Shown: positions 35,690 through 45,078, counted from the first letter of the stretch. The stretch is 64,000 bases of DNA from G965220825 sp965220825 (GCA_965220825.1 OZ244839.1:558001-622000), one strand, 5' to 3'. Notes: a model not told the origin generated them from the letters alone. Numbers and translations are program-made.

Positions 35690-36691
35690 ATGGCGAGGAT
35701 TGCGATTTCATTGGCGGCGGCGCTGGCGCTGTTCGGCGTGCTGGGCCTCGGAAAGAGCGCGGATGCCGCGTGCGGCAAGGTGACGATCGCAGAGATGACC
35801 TGGGGTTCCGCCGCCGTTGCGGCCCACGTTCAGGACATCGTGCTTTCGACGGGCTATGGCTGCGAATCGGAGATCGTGCCGGGTGACACCGTGCCCACCG
35901 TCACCTCCATGACGGAGAAGAACGAGCCCGACATCGCCCCCGAACTCTGGATCAACTCGGCGCGCGAGGCGGTCGAGTCGGCGGTCGCGGAAGGGCGCCT
36001 GGTAATCGCCGGCGAAATCCTGCTCGACGGCGGCGAGGAAGGCTGGTGGGTACCGGACTACATGGTGAACGAGAACCCGGAGCTCTCCACCTTGCAGGAG
36101 GTCCTCAAGCGGCCCGATCTCTTCCCCGACAAGGAGGAGCCGGGCAAGGGGCGCTTCTACACCTGTCCGTCGGGCTGGGCCTGCGAGATCGTCAACGGCA
36201 ACCTCTACAAGGCCTACGGGCTTGAGGAAGCGGGCTTCACGATCTTCAACCCCGGCTCCGGGGAGGGGCTCGCGGCGGCGATCGCGGGCGCCTATGAGCG
36301 CGGCCAGCCGATCTTCGCCTATTACTGGGCGCCGACGGCGCTGCTCGGCAAATATCCCATGGTGAAACTGGGCGGGATGGTCCACGACCCCGATTCCTGG
36401 GCCTGCACGATCGACAAGGACTGCATGGACCAGAAGCCCAACATGTATCCCAAGTCGCAGGTCTATACCGTGACCACGGCGGCGTTCCAGGAGCGGGCGC
36501 CGGAGGCCTATGCGTTCGTTTCCAAGTTCGCTTGGCCCAACACGCTGCTCAATGGCGTTCTGGCATGGAAGGACGACAATCTGGCGACGCCGCGCGAGGG
36601 CGCCGAGTACTTCCTGAAAAATCATGAAGACGTCTGGACCGCCTGGGTGCCGGAGGAGGTCGCGACCAAGGTGAAGGCAAGCCTGATGTAA
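35690..36691 (+). CDS. Glycine betaine/choline-type ABC substrate-binding protein
   Basis: 333 residues. Signal peptide MARIAISLAAALALFGVLGLGKSADA then mature ACGKVTIAEMTWGSAAVAAHVQDI, the OpuAC/ProX-like opening. The tryptophan-rich LWINSA, GWWVPDY and YYWAPTALLGKYPMVKL supply aromatic-cage candidates for a quaternary amine. Periplasmic; the ADAAC sequence does not fit a lipobox. ATG 35690 is preceded by AGGGAGCG; the frame is open further upstream but without signal-like sequence. The permease and ATPase genes follow. Compatible solute import or betaine catabolism is the likely role. Confidence 0.9.
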   Translation: MARIAISLAAALALFGVLGLGKSADAACGKVTIAEMTWGSAAVAAHVQDIVLSTGYGCESEIVPGDTVPTVTSMTEKNEPDIAPELWINSAREAVESAVAEGRLVIAGEILLDGGEEGWWVPDYMVNENPELSTLQEVLKRPDLFPDKEEPGKGRFYTCPSGWACEIVNGNLYKAYGLEEAGFTIFNPGSGEGLAAAIAGAYERGQPIFAYYWAPTALLGKYPMVKLGGMVHDPDSWACTIDKDCMDQKPNMYPKSQVYTVTTAAFQERAPEAYAFVSKFAWPNTLLNGVLAWKDDNLATPREGAEYFLKNHEDVWTAWVPEEVATKVKASLM

Positions 36692-36723
36692 CGAACCGGC
36701 GCGCGCATGTTCTTGCGCCGCTC

Positions 36724-36770
36724 CCGCCGGCCCCCCTCACCGATGGTTGAGCGGAGGGGGCGCCCGGCGG
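36724..36770 (+). terminator. Strong hairpin between binding-protein and permease genes
   Basis: CCGCCGGcCCCCCTC pairs with GAGGGGGcgcCCGGCGG around a 15-base loop, starting 33 bases past the binding-protein stop. Such hairpins commonly attenuate readthrough or protect the upstream message, which raises the binding protein relative to the permease. Confidence 0.55.
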
Positions 36771-36819
36771 GGCGGCCGCATGCCGGGGCTGCCTTGCCCA
36801 TATCGCGAAGGCCGATCTC

Positions 36820-37701
36820 GTGAGCGACTGGGTTCTGGAGTTCCCGACGCTTGATCTCGCGACGCTGCGGGGCATCCAGAAGTCCATAGACCTCGCCTAC
36901 CGCGCGTTTTCCCGCAACTATGGCGATGCGATCGAGAGCTTCTTCGATCCGCTTCTCTACATCCTCGTCAAATTCGAATGGCTGCTGATCGCCGCGCCCT
37001 GGTGGGTGGTGATCGCCGTGATCGCCGGCGTGTGCTTCGCCGTGAGCCGCCGTTGGCGGCTGACCGCGGGCGTCGCCGTCGCCTTCTTCGTCATCGGTTA
37101 TCTCGGCATGTGGGAAAACACGATGCGCACCCTGGCGATCATCTTCGTCTCGACGACCATCGCCATCGTCATCGGGATCCCCGTGGGTATCGCCATGTCC
37201 CGGTCCAACCGGGTGCAGGCAATGGTGACGCCGGTGCTCGACGTCATGCAGACCATGCCGATCTTCGTCTATCTGATCCCGGTGGTGATGCTGTTCGGGC
37301 TCGGCAAGGTACCGGGCCTGATCGCCGTGGTGATCTATGCCGTGCCCCCGGTGATCCGGCTCACCAACCTTGGCATTCGGCTGGTGGACAAGGAGGTGCT
37401 GGAGGCGGCGGACGCGTTCGGCGCCAATTCGTGGCGCAGGCTCTTTGGCGTCCAGCTCCCGCTTGCGCTCCCCAACATCATGGCGGGCGTGAACCAGACC
37501 ATCATGATGGCGCTCTCCATGGTGGTGATCGCGTCCATGATCGGCGTGAAGGGGCTGGGCCAGCCCGTTCTCCAGGCGGTCACCAACCAGTATTTCGCAC
37601 TCGGCCTCTTTAACGGGGCGGCGGTGGTGGGGCTCGCCATCGTGTTCGACCGGATTACCCAGGGCTACGGCAAACGCGTGCAGGAAAAGCGGGAATCGTG
37701 A
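36820..37701 (+). CDS. Betaine-type ABC transporter permease (ProW/OpuAB-like)
   Basis: 293 residues. An N-terminal amphipathic part with two early helices (WLLIAAPWWVVIAVIAGVCFA and on), then the BPD_transp_1 domain: NTMRTLAIIFVSTTIAIVIGIPVGIAMSRSNRVQ and the EAA loop LEAADAFGANSWRRLFGVQLPLALPNIMAGVNQT. Six or so membrane helices. The GTG start at 36820 is used since no ATG fits; the beginning MSDWVLEFPTLDLATLRGIQKSID is family-like. Its stop overlaps the ATPase start. Confidence 0.9.
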   Translation: MSDWVLEFPTLDLATLRGIQKSIDLAYRAFSRNYGDAIESFFDPLLYILVKFEWLLIAAPWWVVIAVIAGVCFAVSRRWRLTAGVAVAFFVIGYLGMWENTMRTLAIIFVSTTIAIVIGIPVGIAMSRSNRVQAMVTPVLDVMQTMPIFVYLIPVVMLFGLGKVPGLIAVVIYAVPPVIRLTNLGIRLVDKEVLEAADAFGANSWRRLFGVQLPLALPNIMAGVNQTIMMALSMVVIASMIGVKGLGQPVLQAVTNQYFALGLFNGAAVVGLAIVFDRITQGYGKRVQEKRES

Positions 37702-38759
37702 TGGCGACGGACGGCGAAAGCGCTGGCATCGAGATCGACGGCCTTTACAAGATCTTCGGCGAAAACGCGGCGTCGATGATGCCGCTCGTGCATGAAGGCA
37801 TGAGCAAACAGGAGCTTCTGGAATCCCACGGCCACGTATTGGGCCTCAGGAACATCAGCCTCAACATAGCGCCGCGTACGATCCAGGTCGTCATGGGGCT
37901 CAGTGGATCGGGCAAGTCCACGGTGGTCCGCCATATCAACCGGCTGATCGACCCGACCGAGGGCGAGGTGCGGATCGACGGCGAGGACGTGCTGGCACTC
38001 GACCGCGGAGCGCTGCAGCATCTGCGCCGTCACAAGATCAGCATGGTCTTTCAGCGCTTTGCTCTCTTCCCCCATCGCACCGTGATGGACAATGTGGGCT
38101 ACGGGCTCGCCATGCAGGGGGCGGACCGCGCTGCACGCATGGCGCGCGCCCGGCACTGGGTGGAGCGGGTGGGCCTCTCCGGTTACGAGGAGTCGTACCC
38201 GCATCATCTCTCCGGCGGGATGCAGCAGCGTGTGGGCCTTGCCCGCGCACTGGCGACGGACGCCGACATCCTGTTGATGGACGAGGCCTTCAGCGCACTG
38301 GATCCGCTGATCCGCGAGAACATGCAGCAGCTTCTGCTGGAGCTGCAGCAGGAGTTGCGCAAGACCATCGTGTTCGTCACCCACGATCTGGAGGAGGCCA
38401 TCACCATCGGCGACCGCATCGCCATCCTGCGCGACGGCGAGATCGTCCAGAACGGCGACTCCCAGGACATCGTCCTGCGGCCCGCCGACGACTACATCGC
38501 GGACTTCACCAAGAGCATCAACCGGGGGCGGGTCGTCCGCGTGGAATCGATCATGGAGCCGTTGAACGGCGGGGCCGACGGGCCGTGCTGCGCCGGCGAC
38601 ACGGTGCTGGAGGATGTGCTCCCGGTGGTGACGTCGGCGCCCGACGGGCGCGCGCGGGTCGAGGACGAGAACGGCACGCCCATCGGTGAGATATCGGCGC
38701 CGCTCGTGGTCGAGACCCTTCTGGGCGGCCGCGAAAACGCCGCGAGCGACACGCGGTAG
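37698..38759 (+). CDS. Betaine-type ABC transporter ATPase (ProV/OpuAA-like)
   Basis: 353 residues from GTG 37698 (ATG 37701 is next). Family-specific insert FGENAASMMPLVHEGMSKQELLESHGHVLGLRNIS precedes Walker A MGLSGSGKSTVVRHINRLIDPTEG. Signature is HHLSGGMQQRVGLARAL and Walker B ILLMDEAFSALDPLIRENMQ. After residue 275 the tail INRGRVVRVESIMEPL and on to DGTPIGEIS-like sequence is a single CBS-like region, often the ionic-strength sensor in OpuA. Stop TAG is eight bases from the convergent DUF502 gene. Confidence 0.92.
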   Translation: MMATDGESAGIEIDGLYKIFGENAASMMPLVHEGMSKQELLESHGHVLGLRNISLNIAPRTIQVVMGLSGSGKSTVVRHINRLIDPTEGEVRIDGEDVLALDRGALQHLRRHKISMVFQRFALFPHRTVMDNVGYGLAMQGADRAARMARARHWVERVGLSGYEESYPHHLSGGMQQRVGLARALATDADILLMDEAFSALDPLIRENMQQLLLELQQELRKTIVFVTHDLEEAITIGDRIAILRDGEIVQNGDSQDIVLRPADDYIADFTKSINRGRVVRVESIMEPLNGGADGPCCAGDTVLEDVLPVVTSAPDGRARVEDENGTPIGEISAPLVVETLLGGRENAASDTR

Positions 38760-38767
38760 CGCGGGCT

Positions 38768-39496
38768 TCAGCGCGACGCGGCCGTCGCTTTTTCCTGCGT
38801 GCTGTCGCCGGAGCGCGCCGCCGCCGGGTCGGGCGGGCTCACGATCCCGCCGGAAATCACGAGCTTGACCCCTTCCTCCACGGTCATGTCGAGGGGGGTG
38901 CAGTCCTTGCGCGGGACGAAGAGAAGGAAGCCCGAGGTCGGGTTGGGGGTGGTCGGCAAGAAGACATTGACCATCTCCTCTTCCGTCACCCGCTGTACCT
39001 CACCCCGTGTCGCGCCGGTGATGAAGCCGATGACCCAGATGCCGCGGCGCGGATATTCGATGAGCACCACCTCGCGGAACGCATTGGCGGATTGTGCCAG
39101 CACCGCGTCGAAAATCTGCTTGAGGGTGCCGTAGACCGTTCGGACCACCGGCACGCGCGCGAGCAGCCGCTCTCCGAAGCGCACCAGGAAACGCCCGGCG
39201 AAGTTGGTTACCAATGCGCCGATCAACGTCACCAGAACCAGCACGATTACCACGCCGACCCCGGGGACGCTCACGCCCAGAATGTCGGACGGGTTGTAGG
39301 CGTCCGGGATAAGCGGGACGACCGCGCGGTCGAACAGGTCGACGATCAGCCAGATCAGCCACGCGGTGATCCCCACCGGTGCCGTCACCACGACGCCCGT
39401 GATGAAATAGGTCCTGAGCCGGGCGAACAGCCCGCGCCGGGGCGCGGGGCGGACCAGAGTGGGCGTGGGTTGCGAAGGATCGGCCTTGGGTTTCAT
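38768..39496 (-). CDS. DUF502 family membrane protein
   Basis: 242 residues. Two membrane helices: LRTYFITGVVVTAPVGITAWLIWLIVDLF and VPGVGVVIVLVLVTLIGALVTNF. Conserved DUF502 blocks are FGERLLARVPVVRTVYGTLKQIFDAVL and REVVLIEYPRRGIWVIGFITG, then VFLPTTPNPTSGFLLFVPRKD. Function unknown. ATG 39496 (MKPKADPSQPTPTLVR) is preferred because AGGAACCG precedes it; the open frame reaches 39553. The C-terminal tail is hydrophilic. Convergent with the betaine ATPase gene eight bases away. Confidence 0.88.
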   Translation of the reverse strand: MKPKADPSQPTPTLVRPAPRRGLFARLRTYFITGVVVTAPVGITAWLIWLIVDLFDRAVVPLIPDAYNPSDILGVSVPGVGVVIVLVLVTLIGALVTNFAGRFLVRFGERLLARVPVVRTVYGTLKQIFDAVLAQSANAFREVVLIEYPRRGIWVIGFITGATRGEVQRVTEEEMVNVFLPTTPNPTSGFLLFVPRKDCTPLDMTVEEGVKLVISGGIVSPPDPAAARSGDSTQEKATAASR

Positions 39497-39620
39497 CGGT
39501 TCCTGCGCGCCATCCCGCGTTCCCGAAGGCGGGGACGCTCCGTGCGGAAGCACGCCATGTTACTCCGACCCGCCCCACCCGCCACGCCCAATTCCCGCCA
39601 GACCGGCGCGCGGCATCGCT

Positions 39621-40571
39621 TCAGACGTCCCGTGTGGTGACCGGGTCCACGATATTGAGGCGCGTGATGAAGCGTTGAAAGATCAAGGCCAGTACGAGCG
39701 GGGGGATCACCGAGAGCGTGCTGGCCGCCGAGAACAGCACGATGGGGGAGACGCCGACCGCGGTCAGCGGAGAGATGGCCAGCAGAGCCGGTGAAAGCGT
39801 CTGGGCATTGGTGCCGCCCACCAGGATGATCCCGAAAAGAAGCTCGTTCCAGCAGAAGAGGAAGGCGATGATGAAGGCCGCGCCGATGCCCGGCATCGCC
39901 ATGGGGACGATCACATGGCGCAGCACCTGAAGTCGGCTGCACCCGTCGATTCGCGCGGCGCGCTCCACCTCCACCGGCAATGTCGCGAAATAGCCCATGA
40001 GGATCCACGCGAGCAGCGGCGTGATCCCGGTGAGATAGGTGAGGATCAGGCCCAGATGGCTGCCCAGCAGGCCCACCGCCTGGAAAAGCGTGAAATAGGG
40101 AATCAGGATCGCGATGGGCGGGAGTACGCGGGTGAAGAGCAGCCCGAACAGAAGGCCCGTCCGGCCGGGGAAGTCGAAGCGGCCGAACGCATAGCCTGCG
40201 AGCGACGCGATCGCAGTCGCGATGATGGCCGTCGGGAGAGAGACGATCAGGCTGTTGAGAAAGCCTTCGCCGATTTTCCGGGTTTGCCCGCCGAAGAGCG
40301 CTTCCGTCTCCGCCACACCGATGATGCGCCGGTAGTGCTCCAGGGTGGGCTCCTCGATCACATGCGCGATACCGGAGACCATCTCCGATTCGGTCATGAA
40401 GGAGGCCCAGAGCATCAGCAGAAATGGGAGGACGGTCCAGACCAGGACGAGGAAGCCGGCAAGGGCCACATAGACCTTGAGCCGGGCCATGCCGTCCAGC
40501 GCGGCCCAGCGCGCGCGGAGCCCGGCCGGCGGGCGCACTCTCGGAGAGCCCGTCCTTGCACCTGTCGGCAT
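39621..40571 (-). CDS. Carbohydrate ABC permease (MalG/UgpE-type), second tandem copy
   Basis: 316 residues, last gene of the sugar-type ABC operon. About six helices with the EAA loop EVERAARIDGCSRLQVLRHVIVPMAMPGIGAAFIIAF. From VWTVLPFLLMLWASFMTESEM to the final NIVDPVTTRDV it is nearly collinear with the preceding permease (40586-41461), clearly a tandem duplicate. Its first 28 residues (MPTGARTGSPRVRPPAGLRARWAALDGM split) are unique. ATG 40571 is used; 14 bases separate it from the upstream copy's stop. Confidence 0.9.
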   Translation of the reverse strand: MPTGARTGSPRVRPPAGLRARWAALDGMARLKVYVALAGFLVLVWTVLPFLLMLWASFMTESEMVSGIAHVIEEPTLEHYRRIIGVAETEALFGGQTRKIGEGFLNSLIVSLPTAIIATAIASLAGYAFGRFDFPGRTGLLFGLLFTRVLPPIAILIPYFTLFQAVGLLGSHLGLILTYLTGITPLLAWILMGYFATLPVEVERAARIDGCSRLQVLRHVIVPMAMPGIGAAFIIAFLFCWNELLFGIILVGGTNAQTLSPALLAISPLTAVGVSPIVLFSAASTLSVIPPLVLALIFQRFITRLNIVDPVTTRDV

Positions 40572-40585
40572 GGAAGCGCGCGCGT

Positions 40586-41461
40586 CTATTCGCGGACTGT
40601 GACGGGATCGACGATGTTGAGCCGCGTGATGTAGCGCTGGAAGATCAGGGCGAGGATGAGCGGCGGCACAATGGAGAGCGCGCTCGCCGCGGAGAACAGC
40701 GCGATCGGCGAATAGCCGACGGCGGTCAGCGGAGAGATGGCGAGGAGTGCGGGCGAGAGGGTCTGCCACTGCGTGCCGCCCACCAGAATGATGCCGAACA
40801 GCAGTTCGTTCCAGGCGAAGAGGAAGGCAATGATGAAGGCGGCGCTGATCCCCGGTGCCGCCATGGGAATGATGACGTGCCAGAGCACCTGGAGGCGGCT
40901 GCAGCCGTCGATTCGCGCCGCGCGTTCCACCTCCAGCGGCAGTGTCGCGAAATAGCCCATCAGCACCCAGGAGAGCAACGGGATGATGCCCGTGAGATAG
41001 GTGAGGATCAGCCCGCCGGGATCGCCCACCAAGCCCACCGTGCGGAACATGGTGAAGTAGGGAATGAGGATCGCGACCGGCGGCAGCACGCGGGTAAGAA
41101 GCAGGCCGAAGAGCAGCCCCGTCTTGCCGGGGAACTGGAACCGCCCGAAGGCGTAGCCCGCGAGCGTCGCGACCGCCGTCCCGATGATCGCCGTCGGGAG
41201 CGCCACCACGAGGCTATTTAGGAAGCCCTGGCCGATCAGCTTGGTCTGGCCGCCGAAGATCGCTTCCTTTTCCGCATGGCCGAAGATGCGCTTGTAGTGC
41301 TCGAGCGTCGGGTCGTCGATGCCCTGGACGATCCCTTCCGTAAGCTCGGATTCCGTCATGAACGAGGCCCAGAGCATCCAGAAGAACGGCACGATCGTCC
41401 ACAGGAGGACGAAGAGCACCGATAGCCCGACGAACAGCTTGAGGTTCGCTTCGCGCTTCAC
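40586..41461 (-). CDS. Carbohydrate ABC permease (MalG/UgpE-type), first copy
   Basis: 291 residues. LWTIVPFFWMLWASFMTESELTEGI opens the transmembrane domain, NSLVVALPTAIIGTAVATLAGYAFGRFQFPGKTG is the family core, and the EAA loop is EVERAARIDGCSRLQVLWHVIIPMAAPGISAAFI. It pairs with the MalF-type permease. The start is GTG 41461 (MKREANLKLF), since the nearby ATG at 41466 is out of frame. Gap of seven bases to the MalF-type gene. A closely similar copy follows downstream. Confidence 0.91.
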   Translation of the reverse strand: MKREANLKLFVGLSVLFVLLWTIVPFFWMLWASFMTESELTEGIVQGIDDPTLEHYKRIFGHAEKEAIFGGQTKLIGQGFLNSLVVALPTAIIGTAVATLAGYAFGRFQFPGKTGLLFGLLLTRVLPPVAILIPYFTMFRTVGLVGDPGGLILTYLTGIIPLLSWVLMGYFATLPLEVERAARIDGCSRLQVLWHVIIPMAAPGISAAFIIAFLFAWNELLFGIILVGGTQWQTLSPALLAISPLTAVGYSPIALFSAASALSIVPPLILALIFQRYITRLNIVDPVTVRE

Positions 41462-41468
41462 GGCATTC

Positions 41469-42413
41469 TCAGGCGGCGGCCGCGCGCCTGCCCGCGGCCC
41501 GTGTCCGCACGGCGGCCGGCTTCTTCGTACGGCGGGTCATCAGCACGAAATAGGCGACCGCGAGCAGGGTCGCGATGATGATGAGGATGAAGGAAGCCGC
41601 GGACGCAAGGCCGTATTGGGAGAACTGGAAGTTGTAGCGGAAGATCAAGAGCGGCAGGATCTGGGTGGTGGTGCCGGGCCCGCCGCTGGTCATGGCGAAG
41701 ACCAGGTCGAACTGGCGGAACGCCTCCACCGTCACCACGACCAGCACGATCAGAACGGCATAGCGAATATGCGGGAGCGTCACGTAGTAGAAGCGTGAAA
41801 GGGGGCCCGCACGGTCTATGCGGGCCGCGTTGTAGAGATCCTGCGGGATGGTCTGGAGCGCCGCGAGGAAGAAGAACGTGCCCAGCGGTGCGATATGCCA
41901 AGTGAAGGCGATGGAGAGCCAGAACAGCGCCCAGTCCTTGTTGAGCCAGACATGGCCTTCGTCCACGGCGCCGAGAGGCTGGAGAACGCCGTTGAAGAAG
42001 CCCCATGAGGGCTCGAGCATCACCGTCCACATGGTGGCGGTCACGACTTCCGATACCGCCCAGGGCAGCAGGATCAGTGCGCGCAGCACGCCGCGACCGG
42101 GGAACTCCTGATTGAGGACGAGCGCCATCCCGAGCGAGAGCGCGAGCGAGAAGACCACCGCAATGGCTGCGAAATAGAGGCTCTTCAGAGTGGCCGTCTG
42201 GGTCTCTTCCTCGAAAAGGACTTCGGCCCAGAGGTCGAAGCCCACATATTCGCTGGACCGTAGGATGACATTGGTTTCGTGGAGGCTCAGCCAGAAGGAA
42301 TAGGCAAGCGGCACGATGATGATCACGACGTGGAAGAGCAGCACGCCGACCACGATGGCGAGGGCGAATTGCGGGTCGGTAAGCCCGGCGGACCGGCGCC
42401 CGACGGCCTTCAC
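41469..42413 (-). CDS. Sugar ABC permease (MalF/UgpA-type)
   Basis: 314 residues. FALAIVVGVLLFHVVIIIVPLAYSFWLSLHETN is the first helix and periplasmic loop start; TLKSLYFAAIAVVFSLALSLGMALVLNQEFPGRG and the EAA region IPQDLYNAARIDRAGPLSRFYYVTLPHIRYAVLIVL place it in the MalF/UgpA group. The C-terminus is Arg/Ala-rich and probably cytoplasmic. Start ATG 42413 lies 15 bases after the ATPase stop. One MalF-type with two MalG-type genes is an unusual stoichiometry. Confidence 0.91.
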   Translation of the reverse strand: MKAVGRRSAGLTDPQFALAIVVGVLLFHVVIIIVPLAYSFWLSLHETNVILRSSEYVGFDLWAEVLFEEETQTATLKSLYFAAIAVVFSLALSLGMALVLNQEFPGRGVLRALILLPWAVSEVVTATMWTVMLEPSWGFFNGVLQPLGAVDEGHVWLNKDWALFWLSIAFTWHIAPLGTFFFLAALQTIPQDLYNAARIDRAGPLSRFYYVTLPHIRYAVLIVLVVVTVEAFRQFDLVFAMTSGGPGTTTQILPLLIFRYNFQFSQYGLASAASFILIIIATLLAVAYFVLMTRRTKKPAAVRTRAAGRRAAAA

Positions 42414-42428
42414 AGGCGGCCCCCCTTG

Positions 42429-43523
42429 TCAGTCGGGGTGGATACGCCGGCCCGCATCGTCGAACAGGTAGAGATTGTCGTAAGGCAGGCCGAGGGTCAC
42501 GCGCTCGCCCACGCGGACGCGCAAGTCCGGCCGCGCCCTTACCTTGAAGAGCTCCGCGTCGTCCCCCTCCTGGCCGAACAGGATGTCGAGGAAAAGGTCG
42601 GAGCCCACCGGCTCCGTTGCGAACACGGTGCCGTGCACCGTGGCTCCGCTTTCGCCCGCTTCGCCCACGCCGACGCTCTCGGGCCTTATGCCGAACGTGA
42701 CGGACCGGCCTTCGCCGCCACCGGCCGAGAGAGTCTCCGGCAGATCGAACGCGACCGCGCCTTCGAAGCGCCGGCCGCCGCCTTCGAGCCGGCCCCGGAC
42801 GAAATTCATGCCCGGATTGCCGAGAAATCCCGCGACCATCAGGTCCACGGGGCGGGAGTAGATGTCCTCGGGCGAGCCGATCTGGAGCAGATCGCCGAGA
42901 TTCATCACCGCGACCCGGTCCGCCATGGTCATGGCCTCGACTTGATCGTGGGTCACGTAGACGAAGGTGGCGCCGAGCCGTTCATGCAGCTTCTTGAGTT
43001 CGACACGCATGTCCACCCGGAGCTTCGCGTCGAGGCTCGAGAGAGGCTCGTCGAAGAGGAACACCGCCGGATCCCGCACCACCGAACGGCCCAGCGCGAC
43101 CCGTTGGCGCTGCCCGCCCGATAGCTGGTGCGGCCGGCGGTCGAGGAGTTCGCCGATCCGCAACAGATCGGCGGCGTCCCGCACCCGCCGGTCGATTTCC
43201 GCTTTCGGCACGCGCGCCATGCGGAGCGGAAAGGAGATGTTCTGATAGACCGACATGTGCGGATAGAGCGCGATACTCTGGAACACCATGGCGATGTCGC
43301 GCTTGTCCGGCGGCACATGCTCGACCCGTTCGCCGCCGATCGAGATATGCCCTGCGCTCGGCCTCTCCAGGCCCGCGATCATGTTGAGAGTCGTCGTCTT
43401 CCCGCATCCCGACGGGCCGAGAAGAACGACGAACTCTCCGTCCTCCACGTGGAACGACACATCGTTGACGGCGAGCGTCTCCCCGAAGGATTTGGTGACG
43501 CCCTCGATTGTGACCGTCGCCAT
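42429..43523 (-). CDS. Sugar ABC transporter ATPase (UgpC/MalK-type)
   Basis: 364 residues. Walker A LLGPSGCGKTTTLNMIAGLE, Q-loop in MVFQSIALYPHMSVYQNI, signature HQLSGGQRQRVALGRSVV and Walker B VFLFDEPLSSLDAKLRV. A TOBE/MalK-type regulatory domain follows residue 235 (GNPGMNFVRGRLEGGG and FGIRPESVGVGE). UgpC-like proteins can serve several sugar or polyol importers. ATG 43523, preceded by GCAAGGTCCGCC, a poor ribosome site; the gap to the binding-protein stop is 40 bases. Confidence 0.93.
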   Translation of the reverse strand: MATVTIEGVTKSFGETLAVNDVSFHVEDGEFVVLLGPSGCGKTTTLNMIAGLERPSAGHISIGGERVEHVPPDKRDIAMVFQSIALYPHMSVYQNISFPLRMARVPKAEIDRRVRDAADLLRIGELLDRRPHQLSGGQRQRVALGRSVVRDPAVFLFDEPLSSLDAKLRVDMRVELKKLHERLGATFVYVTHDQVEAMTMADRVAVMNLGDLLQIGSPEDIYSRPVDLMVAGFLGNPGMNFVRGRLEGGGRRFEGAVAFDLPETLSAGGGEGRSVTFGIRPESVGVGEAGESGATVHGTVFATEPVGSDLFLDILFGQEGDDAELFKVRARPDLRVRVGERVTLGLPYDNLYLFDDAGRRIHPD

Positions 43524-43563
43524 GGCGGACCTTGCGCGCCGTGCCGAGCGCCGGAGCGGGCCG

Positions 43564-45003
43564 TCAGGCCATGTAGAAGTTCTTGCGCTTCAACTGGGTG
43601 TAGCGCTTCTGGAGCTTCTCCCAGCGTTTTCTGGTTTTCTCCACGACCTCGGCGGGCGTCATGTCGCCGGCGACGATCAACTCGTTGGCGACCATGTCCC
43701 AGGTGTAGGTGTCCCACTCCTGGTGCCAGGGGGATTTCAGGAGGTTCGGGCCGAGGGAGCGCGCCCGTCCCTCCGCCTGCCACTGATACTGCTGCTCGCC
43801 GAGGTCGGCGTGCATCCACTTCATCAGCGCCGCTTTCACCTCCGGGTCGTCGTAAACGGCCTGGTAGGGGATGGGCAGATTAGCCTTCAGGGCCCAGCGC
43901 TTGTGGGTGTGATAGTCGCCCGCGCCGTCCTTCCAGCCGTAGAACTTCATCAGCTCCCAGGCCCGCAGCACGTCTTCATGCGGGCGGTCGTGCGTTCCCG
44001 TGCAGAGGAGCGCATGGCCCACCAGAACCGTGTCCTGCGCGGCGCCGGGCATGACCGGATTCATCATGTTCCAGTCGGCGATATGTTTGTTGGCGCGGTC
44101 GCCGTAGATGAAGTGTATGTAATCCATGTAGGCGTGGAAGGCGTGGTTGCCGGTCACCCACATATCCGACATGGTGGATTCCTGTGTGGTGAGGATGCCC
44201 TTGGGGATCAGGCCTTCCTCCCACCACTGCTTCCAGTCGGTAAGCACCTTGTGGATCGGCGTGTCCGTGCTGTAGGTGGCGCGAAGGTCCGCGTCGACGA
44301 AATGCTCTCCCTCGGAGAAGCACTGTGCGATCAGCGCCCAGGGCATGCCGGACCAGGCATTGTACCAAGCCGGGAGGATCGGGTTCTCGCTGATCCCCTT
44401 GGCCTTCATCTCGCGGGCGATCTTGGCGACTTCGTCCCAGGTCTGGGGATAATCGCTCGGATTCGCCGTTGCCTCGAAGCCCCATTGCTCAAGCGGCTTC
44501 ATGTTGAGGAAGAGGCAGAACGGCCCGCCATTGTAGTAGGTGAGCCCGAGATAATCCCCGTTATAGGCCACCGTGTCCTGATCGAGGCCCGGAATCATCT
44601 CGCTGCGTATCTGGTCGAGCCCGGGCATGTCGTCGACCGGGCGGATCCAGCCCGCGGCGTGCCACCGCGAGGCCTGGCCGCGCTGGGCGTAGAACATGTC
44701 GAGCGCCGCACCCGATGCGAGTTTGGTTTCCAACACGGCGGGATAGTCGCCGGGGATCGGCTGGAGATCGACGACTTCGTCGTTCCCCTTCATGAAGAGT
44801 TCGGCGTTGGACGTAACGATCTCGCTGCCCCACGGCCAGAAGGAGAAGACCAGCGGATCCTTCGCGAAGGCCCGGCCCGCGAACCCGCCCATGGAACCCG
44901 CGGCCGCCAGGCCCGCCGCGCCCATGGCGGAACCCTTGAGGAAGCCGCGCCGGCTGAGCGCCGGAAGCCGGCCATAGTTCCTGGTGTCGATCTTGATGCC
45001 CAT
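43564..45003 (-). CDS. Extracellular solute-binding protein family 1, Tat-exported
   Basis: 479 residues. The N-terminus GRLPALSRRGFLKGSAMGAAGLAAAGSMGG is a twin-arginine signal (SRRGFLK) with cleavage near GRAFA-KD. The mature part has family 1 features: FSFWPWGSEIVTSNAELF, ETKLASGAALDMFYAQRGQASRW, YNGGPFCLFLNMKPLEQWGF and TWDEVAKIAREMKAKGI. It feeds the MalF/MalG permeases. ATG 45003 follows GGGGAGGACACGGG; the frame is open to 45075 but that part is not signal-like. Tryptophan-rich; sugar, polyol or glycerol-phosphate ligand unknown. Confidence 0.9.
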   Translation of the reverse strand: MGIKIDTRNYGRLPALSRRGFLKGSAMGAAGLAAAGSMGGFAGRAFAKDPLVFSFWPWGSEIVTSNAELFMKGNDEVVDLQPIPGDYPAVLETKLASGAALDMFYAQRGQASRWHAAGWIRPVDDMPGLDQIRSEMIPGLDQDTVAYNGDYLGLTYYNGGPFCLFLNMKPLEQWGFEATANPSDYPQTWDEVAKIAREMKAKGISENPILPAWYNAWSGMPWALIAQCFSEGEHFVDADLRATYSTDTPIHKVLTDWKQWWEEGLIPKGILTTQESTMSDMWVTGNHAFHAYMDYIHFIYGDRANKHIADWNMMNPVMPGAAQDTVLVGHALLCTGTHDRPHEDVLRAWELMKFYGWKDGAGDYHTHKRWALKANLPIPYQAVYDDPEVKAALMKWMHADLGEQQYQWQAEGRARSLGPNLLKSPWHQEWDTYTWDMVANELIVAGDMTPAEVVEKTRKRWEKLQKRYTQLKRKNFYMA

Positions 45004-45078
45004 CCCGTGTCCTCCCCTTGGGATATCGGATGCCTTGCACCCGTCTTCCCGCTCTTCCGTTCCAGAGCGGGGCAAACG

